From DATFVA01 sp963839165 (GTDB taxonomy: Bacteria; Bacteroidota; Ignavibacteria; Ignavibacteriales; Ignavibacteriaceae), in NCBI GenBank assembly GCA_963839165.1, contig CAWIUG010000005.1, forward strand, positions 992,001 to 1,056,000: DNA of 64,000 nucleotides. The letters are read 5' to 3'. The translations under genes and the position numbers were made by a program. The notes under the pieces are model-generated. The model did no database searches. It saw nothing but the letters and a program-made list of their open reading frames with translations, and had not been told where the DNA came from. Position 1 is the first letter of the stretch, and every line of letters starts with the position of its first letter. Positions 44,752 to 54,240 of the stretch are shown here, piece after piece.

Positions 44752-47127
44752 TTAGCCCAGATGGACTTCAACATCCACCGGACCCTTCTTTTTGGTGTTC
44801 AATACATTATTAGTAACTTCTTTACCATTAACGAGCATCTTCTTAACACCAGACGAAACATTATGTGCATTACAAATCCTGATGTTATATACCAAACCGC
44901 GAAACGTTCTTTTAACCGAAAATTCTTTCCATTCCTCAGGAATACATGGATCTATCATTAGTCCATCGCGAACAGCCCGTACACCCAATATTCTGTCAAC
45001 TATCATCTTCTGAAGCCATGCCGCCGAACCGGTATACCAGGTCCATCCTCCCATGCCGTAATATGGGGAATCGGGGCCATCAATATTTCCCGGTGTTACA
45101 TATGGTTCGGCCTGATATACATCAGGCACCATGCCATTAACTATCGGTGATAACCTTCTATAAGTTTCAAATGCCGAATTATTTTCTTTTATAAGGGAGT
45201 AAGCCCAGATAAGCCACGCTGCAGCATGTGTATATACCCCTCCATTCTCCCTTCTGCCTGGAGCATACCTTGTAAGGTAACCTATCAACTCATCAGGTTC
45301 CGAGTATGCGGGGTATAGCAGCAGCGGACCGTTCTTATGCAATAATGACATGGTTACAGAACTAAGCGCTCTAACCGCTTTTGATGAATCAGCGATTCCG
45401 CTGATAACCGCCCAGGTCTGCGCATTAAGGAATATCTTTCCCTGTTCGCTCGATTTACTTCCGATCTTCCTGCCATCATCCTTTGTTGCACGGTAGTACC
45501 ATTCCCCATCCCACGCATATTTATTGAAAGCTTCCTTAAGCTTCTCCGCTTTTTTGTTATATTTCTTTGAGAGCTTGTCTTCTTTAATATAACGACACAG
45601 GTCAGCGAAATCTTTCAGAACAAGGTAGAGAAATTCGGCAAGCCAGATCGATTCACCTTTCATATTGAGTCCCACGGCGCTCAATCCGTCATTCCAATCA
45701 CCGGCCCCTATAAGCGGGAGTCCCCGTTCGCTGAACCTTGAAAGAACCTTCTCTATTGCAGCGACAGAATGATTCAGCAGAGAATCTTTTTTTGTAAGGT
45801 TATCGTAATAAGGTTCTTTAACCTTAAGGGATTTATGATCATTAGTTTCATTTACGTACTGGATTAAAACGAATGGCAGCCAGAGTAGATCATCAGTCAT
45901 TTTGGTAGGTAAACCTGTCTCAGTTATCGGATGCCACCAATGAAGCACCGTCCCATCCTCAAACTGGTGGCGGGCATGCAGCCTGATTTGTTCCAGAGTA
46001 AGCGAGGGATCCAGCTGAAGAAAGATAAGGCTATCCTGAAGCTGATCTCTGAATCCGAAAGCTCCGCTCTGCTGGTAATAAGCTGTTCTGGCCCACAGCC
46101 TTCCGGCGATCGCCTGGTAACGCAGCCATTTATTAGCAAGCAGGTTTATGCTTTCATCGGGAGTCTGAAAGCTCGTAGTATCAAATAAGTTCTGCCAGTA
46201 AGCCTTTACTTCCTTCAGTGCCTTCCCTGCCGCATCCTTTCTGCTGAATTTTTTGATTGATTTACCTATCGTCTCACGATCAGCTTTTATCCCCATAAAG
46301 AATTGTAAGTTTTTATCCTTCCCGGCATCAAGTTCAACGTCAGTCTTTACAACCGCGACAGAATCATTCCACTTATCTAATTTCTTTCTCAGAGAATCAG
46401 CAGACAAGCCCGCAGGATTACTCACCGATCCGAACTTTCCTATAAAACTTTCCTTGTCCGAATCATAGTCAGTAATCTTTTCCGAGCATGAGATAAAACC
46501 TAAATAGGGATACTTGATATTCCAGTGGCCATGTTCCCCGAGAGGGATATCCCATAAACGTTTGGAAGCAAGCAGACAATTCAACTCATCGTCGAATGAT
46601 GTTTCAAGGAAAGATTTGTGAAACTCCCTGTGATGATCTGCTGAAGAACCGAGGCACCATTCAAAGTATGAATAAAGCGACAGGCTTAACCCCGAATCAT
46701 TATTATTTTCAATATGAAAGTCCCATATCTCCAGTTCCTCATCCATAGGAACAAACACCGTAAGCACTACCTTCACACCCTTATATTCACTTGTGAACCT
46801 GCTGTAGCCAAATCCGTGTGCCGCCTGAAACTTATCCAGGTGAGTTTTCACAGGCATCCATGCGGGCGACCATATTTCTTCTGTATCATTATTCTTTATA
46901 TAGAAATACTTTCCCCAGTTATCCTGGATCAGGTCCTGATGCCACCTGTTCAGCCTGTTGAACTCGGAATGAGTATGCCAGCTAAACCCTCCTCCGGCCT
47001 GGGAGATTACCAGTCCGTAAGTCCCGTTGGAGATAACATTAACCCAGGGTTTCGGAGTATTCCAGGTATTTATCACATATTCATTTCCATCATCGGAAAA
47101 GGCACCGTATTTTGTATCAAATTTCAT
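44752..47127 (-). CDS. GH94 glycoside phosphorylase (cellobiose/chitobiose phosphorylase-like)
   Basis: This 791-aa cytoplasmic enzyme would use phosphate to split a beta-linked disaccharide into sugar-1-phosphate and a free sugar. It shows the GH94 N-terminal beta-sandwich (1-~300, 'GFSWHTHSEFNRLNRWHQD') and the (alpha/alpha)6 barrel with the catalytic Asp480 in 'LIGAGDWNDGL' and 'FGFRDQLQDSLIF'. The phosphate-site-like segment is 'GRRENGGVYTHAA'. Its size fits cellobiose or N,N'-diacetylchitobiose phosphorylases; 1,2-beta-oligoglucan phosphorylases are usually over 1000 aa. There is no signal peptide. It begins 10 bp after the lacI-type regulator gene. Confidence 0.9.
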   Translation of the reverse strand: MKFDTKYGAFSDDGNEYVINTWNTPKPWVNVISNGTYGLVISQAGGGFSWHTHSEFNRLNRWHQDLIQDNWGKYFYIKNNDTEEIWSPAWMPVKTHLDKFQAAHGFGYSRFTSEYKGVKVVLTVFVPMDEELEIWDFHIENNNDSGLSLSLYSYFEWCLGSSADHHREFHKSFLETSFDDELNCLLASKRLWDIPLGEHGHWNIKYPYLGFISCSEKITDYDSDKESFIGKFGSVSNPAGLSADSLRKKLDKWNDSVAVVKTDVELDAGKDKNLQFFMGIKADRETIGKSIKKFSRKDAAGKALKEVKAYWQNLFDTTSFQTPDESINLLANKWLRYQAIAGRLWARTAYYQQSGAFGFRDQLQDSLIFLQLDPSLTLEQIRLHARHQFEDGTVLHWWHPITETGLPTKMTDDLLWLPFVLIQYVNETNDHKSLKVKEPYYDNLTKKDSLLNHSVAAIEKVLSRFSERGLPLIGAGDWNDGLSAVGLNMKGESIWLAEFLYLVLKDFADLCRYIKEDKLSKKYNKKAEKLKEAFNKYAWDGEWYYRATKDDGRKIGSKSSEQGKIFLNAQTWAVISGIADSSKAVRALSSVTMSLLHKNGPLLLYPAYSEPDELIGYLTRYAPGRRENGGVYTHAAAWLIWAYSLIKENNSAFETYRRLSPIVNGMVPDVYQAEPYVTPGNIDGPDSPYYGMGGWTWYTGSAAWLQKMIVDRILGVRAVRDGLMIDPCIPEEWKEFSVKRTFRGLVYNIRICNAHNVSSGVKKMLVNGKEVTNNVLNTKKKGPVDVEVHLG

Positions 47128-47137
47128 AAAAGATCAC

Positions 47138-48127
47138 TTAAACAGATTCTCTTATCACGAGTTCGCTTACAGCCAGGTGTGCAACACCCGGTGAATCGAT
47201 CTCATTATTTATTCTTTGGATTAAAGTCCCGGCAGCGTGTTTCCCTATTTCCTCAATATTGATTCTCACAGTAGTAAGAGATGGAGATAGATATTGAGAA
47301 ACAAAAATATCATCAAAGCCTGCAATGCCTATATCAGCGGGTATTTTTAGTCCCGCCTTCTGAACATAATCATAGCATCCAAGGGCCATCATATCGTTGC
47401 CGGCAAAGATAACCCCGGGTTTATTTTTCCCGGATAAAAGTTTCCTGCAGCAATTGTATCCGCTTTCCTGGGAGAAATCCCCGACCTCAATGGAGTAATT
47501 AACCTTGTGCTTTTTGCAGGCATCAACAAATCCCTTTTTCCTTAACTCCGAATCGTTATTAGCGGCAGGACCAGTAATATGAGCAAGCCGCGTATATTTT
47601 TTTTCACGGATCAGGTATTCTGTCATTTGCAAAGCGCCCTTATAATTATCCAGAGCTATTCTGTCAAAGTTATTTAGAGAAGGATCTGAGCTTATCAATA
47701 CAATCGGGATGCTGCTTTTTTTCAAAACAGATTTAAGCTTTTCATTCAGTTCGGGGGCAAGAAGTATTAAACCTGATATAAGTCCGTTATTTATAAAAGT
47801 GGTTATTTCCTCTTTAAGACTTTTATATTTATGAGAGCTTGCGACTATAGTATAATAACCCATTCCGTACAAAACTTCATCAACACCTTTAATGATCTCA
47901 GTAAAGAACTCGTCAATTATTTCAGGAAGAATTAACCCGATAAGATTTGTTTTCCCCTTTACGAAATTTCTTGCAAGAATATTGGGTTTGTAGTTTAGCT
48001 GGTTGGCAATTTGACGGATGCGGGCATATGTTTGTTTAGCTACCCTGGGGTCATTATTCAGCACCCTGGATACTGTGGCGATTGAAACATTTGCCTTAAG
48101 GGCGACTTCTTTAATAGTAGCTGCCAT
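47138..48127 (-). CDS. LacI-family transcriptional regulator
   Basis: This 329-aa repressor has the N-terminal HTH 'TIKEVALKANVSIATVSRVL' (residues 4-23) with hinge region to about 60 ('LARNFVKGKTNLIGLILPEI') and a periplasmic-binding-protein-like effector domain. It is the first gene of the unit lacI-GH94-CBM9. A perfect palindrome ATGTAAACGTTTACAT lies about 275 bp upstream (48400-48415), the form bound by LacI/CcpA-type regulators. Auto-regulation and control of the glycan genes by a sugar effector is the likely model. Confidence 0.92.
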   Translation of the reverse strand: MAATIKEVALKANVSIATVSRVLNNDPRVAKQTYARIRQIANQLNYKPNILARNFVKGKTNLIGLILPEIIDEFFTEIIKGVDEVLYGMGYYTIVASSHKYKSLKEEITTFINNGLISGLILLAPELNEKLKSVLKKSSIPIVLISSDPSLNNFDRIALDNYKGALQMTEYLIREKKYTRLAHITGPAANNDSELRKKGFVDACKKHKVNYSIEVGDFSQESGYNCCRKLLSGKNKPGVIFAGNDMMALGCYDYVQKAGLKIPADIGIAGFDDIFVSQYLSPSLTTVRINIEEIGKHAAGTLIQRINNEIDSPGVAHLAVSELVIRESV

Positions 48128-48399
48128 AGTTTGAAGTTTTGTTTTTGAAATCTAACCGTTAAGATGCTCAGGGGTGCCTGCAGACAGAAAAATAAAGAAG
48201 ATCTTAAAAGCATCAGAACAGAAACTATGATAGGAAATTGATCTGTCTCTCCTGCAGTGCAATATATTTTTAGAAAGTGTAGTAACTAAATTCTATGAAA
48301 CCTCCTGAACAATCATTATTAAAAATAGAACCGTTAACTAATCCTCTTCATCTCTACACAAATCCAGATGTTGGGAGGATCTGCTAACTAAAAAGTATA

Positions 48400-48415
48400 A
48401 TGTAAACGTTTACAT
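48400..48415. promoter_or_regulatory. LacI-type operator
   Basis: ATGTAAACGTTTACAT is a perfect 16-bp palindrome with the central CpG step typical of LacI/PurR-family operators. It precedes the LacI-family gene on the minus strand. No second copy was found upstream of other genes by eye. Confidence 0.7.
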
Positions 48416-48705
48416 AATAGCCAATTTTAAAAGTAATGTCAATATTCCCCTGGCCGTTATCATGCCATAGCTCACATAAAGAGTATAAATATTCCGGATA
48501 GAGAACACCTTAATAATAAAAAACAAAATTACTTTTTTTTGTGCGGTCTGCTAATTACGGTTCTGATTTCTGTAATGGAGCTATTCGAGCTAACCTGAAG
48601 AATTTCCTGACTTTGCCATCGTGCAAATTTTAGGCTTCAATTTATCCGCACAAAAAGAACTTTTCCCCAAAAATTATCAAGGAGAAATATGCTGAATAAT
48701 TCATC

Positions 48706-48864
48706 AAGTATGACAAAATGGCAGACTGAATTGTGGTGACGTATTAATCTAGTATTTGTGCCGTATTAGTCTCGGAGTTGAAATCAAAATGAGACACTCT
48801 AAAACAGCTAAAAAATGCAATTTAAGGGTATGGAAAAATTCAACAGTATGACAAAATGTCACAC
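48706..48864 (+). repeat. two-copy intergenic element, copy B
   Basis: It opens with AAGTATGACAAAATGGCAGA and closes with CAGTATGACAAAATGTCACA from 48844, the same motif pair as in copy A with 138-bp spacing. The 59 bases before the second motif align gaplessly to copy A. It lies on the plus strand, opposite to the flanking minus-strand genes, so it is not simply a gene-linked promoter. Confidence 0.65.
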
Positions 48865-48892
48865 TTCCTGCTGTCAGTCCATCCGGAAATAT

Positions 48893-48928
48893 TTTTGCCG
48901 GTTCACAGCAAGGTGTGTACCGGCAAAA
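48893..48928. repeat. 10-bp inverted repeat near the 3' end of the VCBS gene
   Basis: TTTTGCCGGT (48893-48902) and ACCGGCAAAA (48919-48928) form a perfect stem with a 16-base loop. It lies about 35 bp past the stop of the VCBS gene and may protect its 3' end. It lacks a T-run on the 3' side of either strand, so it is not a standard terminator. Confidence 0.5.
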
Positions 48929-48961
48929 TAAGGGGCCTGAAGATCTTACTAGCTGTCTTCC

Positions 48962-51850
48962 TTATTTGAGGAGCATCATTTTTTTCACTGAATGAAACCT
49001 GTCCGATTCCATTGAATAGAAATAAACTCCTGATGAAAGGCCAGACGCATCAACATTTAATTCGTAAGAACCTGGATTTCTTGTCTCATCTAATAACGTT
49101 CTGACTTCATTTCCAAGCACATCGAATATCTTAACTCTGACATTACCGCTTTCGGGAATTGTGAATTTGATACTTGTTGTGGGGTTAAAAGGATTCGGAT
49201 AATTCTGACTTAAATAATAAGCGTTGGGCTGAAACCCGGCTTCTACCTGATGAGAATATTGGAAATGTCCGTCAAAATCTACCTGCTTTAGTCTGTAATA
49301 AATTTGCTGACCGGCAGTTATGTCATTGAGGTCATCTGTAAAATTGTAGCTGCGCTGCTCAGAGGTAGTACCATTTCCCGGAACAAACCCTCTCTCCGAC
49401 CACTTCCCTGATGATTTCCTTTCAATATAAAAACCGCGGTTGTTAATCTCCGTAGCTGTTGACCAGGAAAGTAAAATCTTATCTGCATTAAGAACAGCGC
49501 TGAATGAGCTCAGCTCAACCGGCACCACACCATATTTGCCTTTAATTACCGCCACCGCGCTTGTAAAGCCTCCCGGAGGAAGTGTAACCAGAGCTGCAAC
49601 ATCTTTTATACCGTCACCGGAAAAATCAGCAAATACGGGAGAAGTTGCTCCCCAGTACAATCCGGCCCTCATATGGTAACTGAAGGTTCCATCCCCATTG
49701 TTGAAGTAGACAGATAAATCGTTGGAAGCTTCATTTGCAACAATAATATCGCGATCCATATCTCCGTCAACATCACCCGAAACAATCCCTGCAACGTTCA
49801 GGAGATCGGGAGAATAGGCCCCGTCATAATTCTGAGCCGACTGAAAGGTCCCATCGCCGTTACCCAGAAGTACAGACATACCGGATACAAAGCTGAAAGT
49901 GCTTGCCGCAATATCAGGGATGCCGTCATCGTTAAAGTCATCTATCACTATATCCTGCGGACTTAATTCAGCTACATAAACAGCAGGCGGCAGATATTGT
50001 CCGTTCCCTGTTCCAATGGATACATCAATTGAATTCGAATGTCCCGTAACCAGGTCGATTATACCGTCGCCGTTAAGATCATCTCCGGCAAGGGTTGAAG
50101 GAGAGGGATCAACCACAATATAATCAGGAGTACTGAAGGTACCATCTCCGTTATTTCTACTTATGAATATTCTCCTGGCCGATTCCGGGATGTTGGGACA
50201 ACCCAGCCATTCAGTTATAACCGCATCTAGATCTCCATCATTATCAACATCAAAAGCGTCAATATCCGACCAGCCGCAAGAACCGACCGGCCAGGTCTGC
50301 ACTGTGGCAAATGTTCCGTCACCGTTATTTATTGCTGTATGAAAGTCATACGGAGGAGAAATTATTGAGGTTGCAAAAATTAAATCGGGATAACCATCAT
50401 TGTTAAGGTCCCTGAATTTAGCCTGCACTCCCCCGCTTCTTTCGATGTATGTTACAGCGGCTCCGAAAGATCCATCGCCGTTGTTCTTGAGAACAGCTAC
50501 CTGAGAGCCCACACCTGCGCGGCCCCAGGCTGAAGTTACTACATCCAGGTCACCATCAAGATCTATATCCGCGGCATCCAATGAACCTGCTATAGGATTA
50601 GTTGTTGACATAGGTGGAACATAAAATATTGCATTTCCCGGATTGAAACGGACGGTTACCTCCATAGAATAATTATCAGCAGTCAGAACATCCAGTGTTC
50701 CATCATCATTTACATCTGCCAGGGCTACGCTGAAAGTTGTCTGTCCCGCCGGATATAATGAATTAGTTAAGAACCCGCCTGAACCATTATTTAAGATTAC
50801 CTGAAAACCGTCGGTATTCCTGCCATCATATGATGCTCCTATGATGTCATTCCACCCGTCGCCATTCACATCACCAATTCTAACATTCATAGCACTTCCC
50901 GAGTAAGTAGTTAGTTCAACTGCTGTAGGTCCGGTGAAGGTTCCATCACCGACATTACGAAGAAGTGCAACTGCCGGGTTGCCTCCTGATTGAGTACCGG
51001 TGCTTGAGTAAAGAGCATCTATATCACCATCGTTATCAATATCACCAAGGGTAACCGACTGGTAAAAGTCTCCGGCAACCACAGAGAATATATTGTATTC
51101 TGTCCTGTTGCTGAAATCACTTCCTCCTGAATTCATAAGCACGCTCAACTTCTGGTCGGTGTTGGCAGCTACTACATCAGGATAACTATCATCATTAATT
51201 AAACCGCAGGCAATTTTATATGGACCGTTCCCTGCCGGGAAAACTGACTGGCTGCTGAAATTACCCACGCCGTCATTGAAAAAGATTGAAACGGTATTCC
51301 CCTGTCCGAGGTAGCCGTAGTTTGCGGCAGCAATATCAACATCACCATCCTGATCGAAATCTGCAGTGCACAATCCAATCGGCCCTGCGCTGCTAGTCAG
51401 GTCTACCGGAGATCCAAACGTCCCGTCCCCGTTATTAAAATATACAGATATCGAATTGCCTTCCCAGTTTGCTCCTGTATTCGAGACAGCGATATCTATA
51501 TAAGAATCCCCGTCGAAGTCGTCTAGTACAATATCATAAGTCGGCTTTACCGATGCATACTGAACCGGTTCGCTGAAGAACCCATCCCCATCATTAAAAA
51601 TAACTGAGAACCCGTTACCGAAAGGACCCTGAGATACTGCTGCATCAATATCCCCGTCATTATCAAGGTCTGCAGTTTTTAACGCAGTAGGATACCTTCC
51701 ATCTTCAAAAGTTCCTGTGTTAAAACCATACCATGTGTCTTCAAATATATCCGGGTTCGACTGAGCAAACGTACGGGCTATACTGAGGATGATAACAATC
51801 AAAATTACTTTATTGATTACTGTGGTAGATAAAATGTTTAAACCCTTCAT
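48962..51850 (-). CDS. T9SS-secreted VCBS/FG-GAP repeat protein
   Basis: This 962-aa secreted protein has an N-terminal signal ('KVILIVIILSIARTFAQ') and some 12-14 FG-GAP/VCBS-type repeats. Each carries a calcium-binding loop such as 'DLDNDGDIDAAV', 'DFDGDSYIDIAV' or 'DINGDG' variants, and a following 'V..N.GDGTF' strand, forming beta-propeller blades. The C-terminal 190 residues hold a beta-sandwich ('VPVELSSFSAVLNADKILLSW') and the T9SS domain ('NYPNPFNPTTSIKF' to 'VKKMMLLK'). Such proteins are surface adhesins or binding modules. No catalytic motif is visible. It is a single gene, divergent from the cupredoxin gene. Confidence 0.9.
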   Translation of the reverse strand: MKGLNILSTTVINKVILIVIILSIARTFAQSNPDIFEDTWYGFNTGTFEDGRYPTALKTADLDNDGDIDAAVSQGPFGNGFSVIFNDGDGFFSEPVQYASVKPTYDIVLDDFDGDSYIDIAVSNTGANWEGNSISVYFNNGDGTFGSPVDLTSSAGPIGLCTADFDQDGDVDIAAANYGYLGQGNTVSIFFNDGVGNFSSQSVFPAGNGPYKIACGLINDDSYPDVVAANTDQKLSVLMNSGGSDFSNRTEYNIFSVVAGDFYQSVTLGDIDNDGDIDALYSSTGTQSGGNPAVALLRNVGDGTFTGPTAVELTTYSGSAMNVRIGDVNGDGWNDIIGASYDGRNTDGFQVILNNGSGGFLTNSLYPAGQTTFSVALADVNDDGTLDVLTADNYSMEVTVRFNPGNAIFYVPPMSTTNPIAGSLDAADIDLDGDLDVVTSAWGRAGVGSQVAVLKNNGDGSFGAAVTYIERSGGVQAKFRDLNNDGYPDLIFATSIISPPYDFHTAINNGDGTFATVQTWPVGSCGWSDIDAFDVDNDGDLDAVITEWLGCPNIPESARRIFISRNNGDGTFSTPDYIVVDPSPSTLAGDDLNGDGIIDLVTGHSNSIDVSIGTGNGQYLPPAVYVAELSPQDIVIDDFNDDGIPDIAASTFSFVSGMSVLLGNGDGTFQSAQNYDGAYSPDLLNVAGIVSGDVDGDMDRDIIVANEASNDLSVYFNNGDGTFSYHMRAGLYWGATSPVFADFSGDGIKDVAALVTLPPGGFTSAVAVIKGKYGVVPVELSSFSAVLNADKILLSWSTATEINNRGFYIERKSSGKWSERGFVPGNGTTSEQRSYNFTDDLNDITAGQQIYYRLKQVDFDGHFQYSHQVEAGFQPNAYYLSQNYPNPFNPTTSIKFTIPESGNVRVKIFDVLGNEVRTLLDETRNPGSYELNVDASGLSSGVYFYSMESDRFHSVKKMMLLK

Positions 51851-52045
51851 TGGTTACCTTTTAATTTGTTTTGAGAGTGTTTCCCATACAAGTGACTCTA
51901 ATGCTGTTAAAAGGGACAAGGAAATATCAGGAACATTGGTTATAACTTTCTCTTACGGTGATATATCTCATAGTCGGACAATATGTAGTCATCTTTCCTC
52001 GTCCTCGATTACTACTTCTTCAAAAGCCTGGAGAATAACCGTCAA

Positions 52046-52459
52046 ATGAAAGGTAAAATAATGAGAAGGAAAATTGATTTTCTGAGATCAGGATTAATTA
52101 TGAGTTTGTTTTTAGTTGTTGTCCTGATAGGTTCGGGGTGCAAAGATAACAGTACCAACGCATACAGCAGCCCGGGCGGAGGAACAACTCCGCCTGATAA
52201 CGAGGTATGGATGCAGAACACAAGTTTTAATCCAAAGAACAAGACAATCACTGCAGGAACAACTATAACATGGGTTAATAAAGATTCTTATGACCATACA
52301 GTAACATCAGGAACCCCCGGCCATCCGGATGGTAAATTCAGCAGCGGTACTTTAGGTTCAGGTGCTGTCTACACCCATACCTTTAATACCCAGGGAACTT
52401 TCAATTATTACTGCAGCATACACCAGGATATTATGACAGGAAGTATCACAGTACAGTAA
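52046..52459 (+). CDS. plastocyanin-like blue-copper lipoprotein
   Basis: This 137-aa (132 from the internal ATG at 52061) protein has a lipoprotein signal ending 'LIGSGCKD', a short Ser/Gly/Pro linker and a cupredoxin domain. Copper ligands are visible: His in 'DSYDHTVTSG', then Cys and His in 'NYYCSIHQDIMTGSI' with the following Met. This is the type-1 copper pattern of plastocyanin/amicyanin-like proteins. It probably moves electrons in the periplasm or at the outer membrane. Both start codons are possible; GGAGAA lies 10 bp before the first. It stands alone on the plus strand. Confidence 0.88.
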   Translation: MKGKIMRRKIDFLRSGLIMSLFLVVVLIGSGCKDNSTNAYSSPGGGTTPPDNEVWMQNTSFNPKNKTITAGTTITWVNKDSYDHTVTSGTPGHPDGKFSSGTLGSGAVYTHTFNTQGTFNYYCSIHQDIMTGSITVQ

Positions 52460-52570
52460 AAGGATCTGGTATTTTTCACCTGGAACCTTTAAGGACGAGT
52501 TGACCCCTTCTTGTATTGCAGGCCTGCAGATGTATGAGTCCCCTTAATTTTTACTGCAGCAATGTTGGAA

Positions 52571-54055
52571 TTATATTTTTAATTTTTTGATTTTACTTTG
52601 TAAGGTAGTCGGCTTCATTTTTAACAATGCAGCCGCACCTTCCTTACCGTAAATCTTTTTATTAGTTAGCTGCAGCGCGCGTCTTATTATATTTTTAATT
52701 TCGTCATCCAGGGAACCTACAGTTGAGTTATTCGCATCCTTACTTGCCTGATACTTTTTTTCAAATACGAGGTGTGCCGGTTTAATTGTTCCATCCCTGC
52801 TGAGAATAATTGCTCGTTCAAGAGTATTCTGCAGTTCTCTCACATTCCCCTGCCAGTAGTTTTCCCGCAATATATTTAGAGTTTCATCACTCAATTTAAG
52901 CTCCTTATAACCGAACCTTTCAGAAAGGGTCTTAAGGAAATAATCTGATAAAAGAAATATATCATCCTTTCGCTCTCTTAGAGGAGGTAAATTAATAGGA
53001 AAGACATTCAGACGGTAGAATAAATCTTCTCTGAATTTTCCCTGACGAACTCTTTCTTGCAGGTCGACATTAGTAGCACAAATAATCCTTACATCGGAAT
53101 GAAGAGTTTTTTCGCCTCCCAGCCTTTCGAAAGTTCCCTCCTGTATCGCACGTAAAAGCTTCGGCTGAATTTCCGGTGGGAGGTCGCCGATTTCATCAAG
53201 GAATAATATTCCGCCGTTGGCCAGTTCAAAACGTCCGCGTCTTGTCGAGACAGCCCCGGTGAATGCACCCTTTTCGTGACCGAATAATTCACTTTCAGCA
53301 AGGTTAGTATTTAACGCCGAACAATTTAAAGTTATAAATGGTTTATCGGATCTTTTGGATAAAGCATGGATAGCTTTAGCGGTCTGCTCTTTACCTGTAC
53401 CTGTTTCACCTAAGATCATTACATGAGATTCAGTGGGAGCAACCAGTTTAATCTTTTCAATTACCTGCTGCCAGGCGGGAGATTTTCCGATCAACCCTTT
53501 TACTACAGAATTTATATCGCCTATAAGTGAATTCCTTTCGTAGACAAGTCTTTCTTTATCAATTAACAGAGAATCCGTTGCCATCGATTGCGCAAGAGCG
53601 AGTGCAATTAGTTTTGTAAGTGTGTTTGCCAGATTCACCCTTTGTGGTGTGAACATATCGCATTGCCTGTGATCGAGCGTCATAAGTCCGAGAGTATTGC
53701 CGTTTATTCTGAGCGGTGCAAGCATACACGAATGACCTGTAGGCATATCTACCATACCTTCATAAGTATCATGATGATCAGGATTACGTGTTTCCTCAAC
53801 AAGTTTAACCTTCCCAATATTTAACACTTTGTCAATGTCGGGATGAGTTTTAAGTGCTATCTGAAAATCCTTTAGTCTCTCAGTAACCAGAGGCCCTTTT
53901 GCAAATCTTACTTTTAGACTATTATCCGTTTCTTTGCTGAGAATAACCGCAAGCTCATAAGGAATTATTTCATTAATCGCATCAAGTACAATCCCCATCG
54001 TCCTGTTGGGTGAAAGGTAAACAGCTTCTGACTGCTCTAGTGAATTTGAAATCAT
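52571..54055 (-). CDS. sigma-54-dependent activator with GAF sensor domain
   Basis: This enhancer-binding protein has an N-terminal GAF domain (about 10-170), a AAA+ domain (about 190-420) with Walker A 'GETGTGKEQTAKAIH', the sigma-54 contact motif 'GAFTGA' and Walker B 'GGILFLDEIGDLP', and a Fis-type HTH at the end ('GKEGAAALLKMKPTTLQSKI'). The start at 54055 ('MISNSLEQSEAV') matches the domain edge; the frame extends to 54118. It is divergent from the peroxiredoxin gene, which has a sigma-54-like promoter, so control of that gene in response to a small molecule or oxidant is a reasonable inference. Confidence 0.9.
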   Translation of the reverse strand: MISNSLEQSEAVYLSPNRTMGIVLDAINEIIPYELAVILSKETDNSLKVRFAKGPLVTERLKDFQIALKTHPDIDKVLNIGKVKLVEETRNPDHHDTYEGMVDMPTGHSCMLAPLRINGNTLGLMTLDHRQCDMFTPQRVNLANTLTKLIALALAQSMATDSLLIDKERLVYERNSLIGDINSVVKGLIGKSPAWQQVIEKIKLVAPTESHVMILGETGTGKEQTAKAIHALSKRSDKPFITLNCSALNTNLAESELFGHEKGAFTGAVSTRRGRFELANGGILFLDEIGDLPPEIQPKLLRAIQEGTFERLGGEKTLHSDVRIICATNVDLQERVRQGKFREDLFYRLNVFPINLPPLRERKDDIFLLSDYFLKTLSERFGYKELKLSDETLNILRENYWQGNVRELQNTLERAIILSRDGTIKPAHLVFEKKYQASKDANNSTVGSLDDEIKNIIRRALQLTNKKIYGKEGAAALLKMKPTTLQSKIKKLKI

Positions 54056-54125
54056 TGTATAACCGATAATTCGTTGATACCGATATTTAGGTGCAAATAT
54101 AACGAAATATAGGTTCATTTATTTT

Positions 54126-54146
54126 CAGGGAAATGTGGTATCCCTG
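54126..54146. promoter_or_regulatory. candidate upstream activator site for the sigma-54 regulator
   Basis: CAGGGA and TCCCTG (6-bp arms, 9-base spacer) form an inverted repeat between the divergent regulator and peroxiredoxin genes, about 45 bp upstream of the sigma-54-like promoter. Enhancer sites of NtrC-type activators are often dyads in such positions. Confidence 0.45.
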
Positions 54147-54187
54147 TAACTTGTTTATATATAATGTGTTATGGGGTACAATTTCTT

Positions 54188-54203
54188 TGGTACGCAGCTT
54201 GTA
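54188..54203 (+). promoter_or_regulatory. sigma-54-like (-24/-12) promoter
   Basis: TGGTACGCAGCTTGTA matches the consensus TGGCACG-N4-TTGCA with GG and the -12 GT (instead of GC) separated by the required 10 bases. It lies about 38 bp before the peroxiredoxin start, and the neighbouring gene encodes a sigma-54 activator. Confidence 0.6.
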
Positions 54204-54240
54204 TAATTGTGATGGAATTTAAATTAGTTTTATAAAAATC

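Larger units (their letters stand above)
48128..48961. other. 834-bp intergenic region upstream of the LacI gene
   Basis: It contains the LacI-type operator (48400-48415), element B of the two-copy repeat (48706-48864) and a 10-bp inverted repeat (48893-48928). No open frame of gene-like composition was seen. The promoter for the regulator gene should be near 48150-48430. Confidence 0.6.

Noticed and set aside
48706..48740. Sigma-54 promoter in element B (TGGCAGACTGAATTGT)
   Set aside because: The GG to GT distance is 11, not 10 bases, copy A lacks the -12 part, and no gene follows on that strand.
48893..48928. Inverted repeat as rho-independent terminator of the VCBS gene
   Set aside because: The stem is strong but neither strand has a T-run after it; kept only as an inverted repeat.
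52517..52528. TGCAGGCCTGCA palindrome after the cupredoxin gene
   Set aside because: Short, isolated and without a T-run; no reason to call it a terminator or operator.
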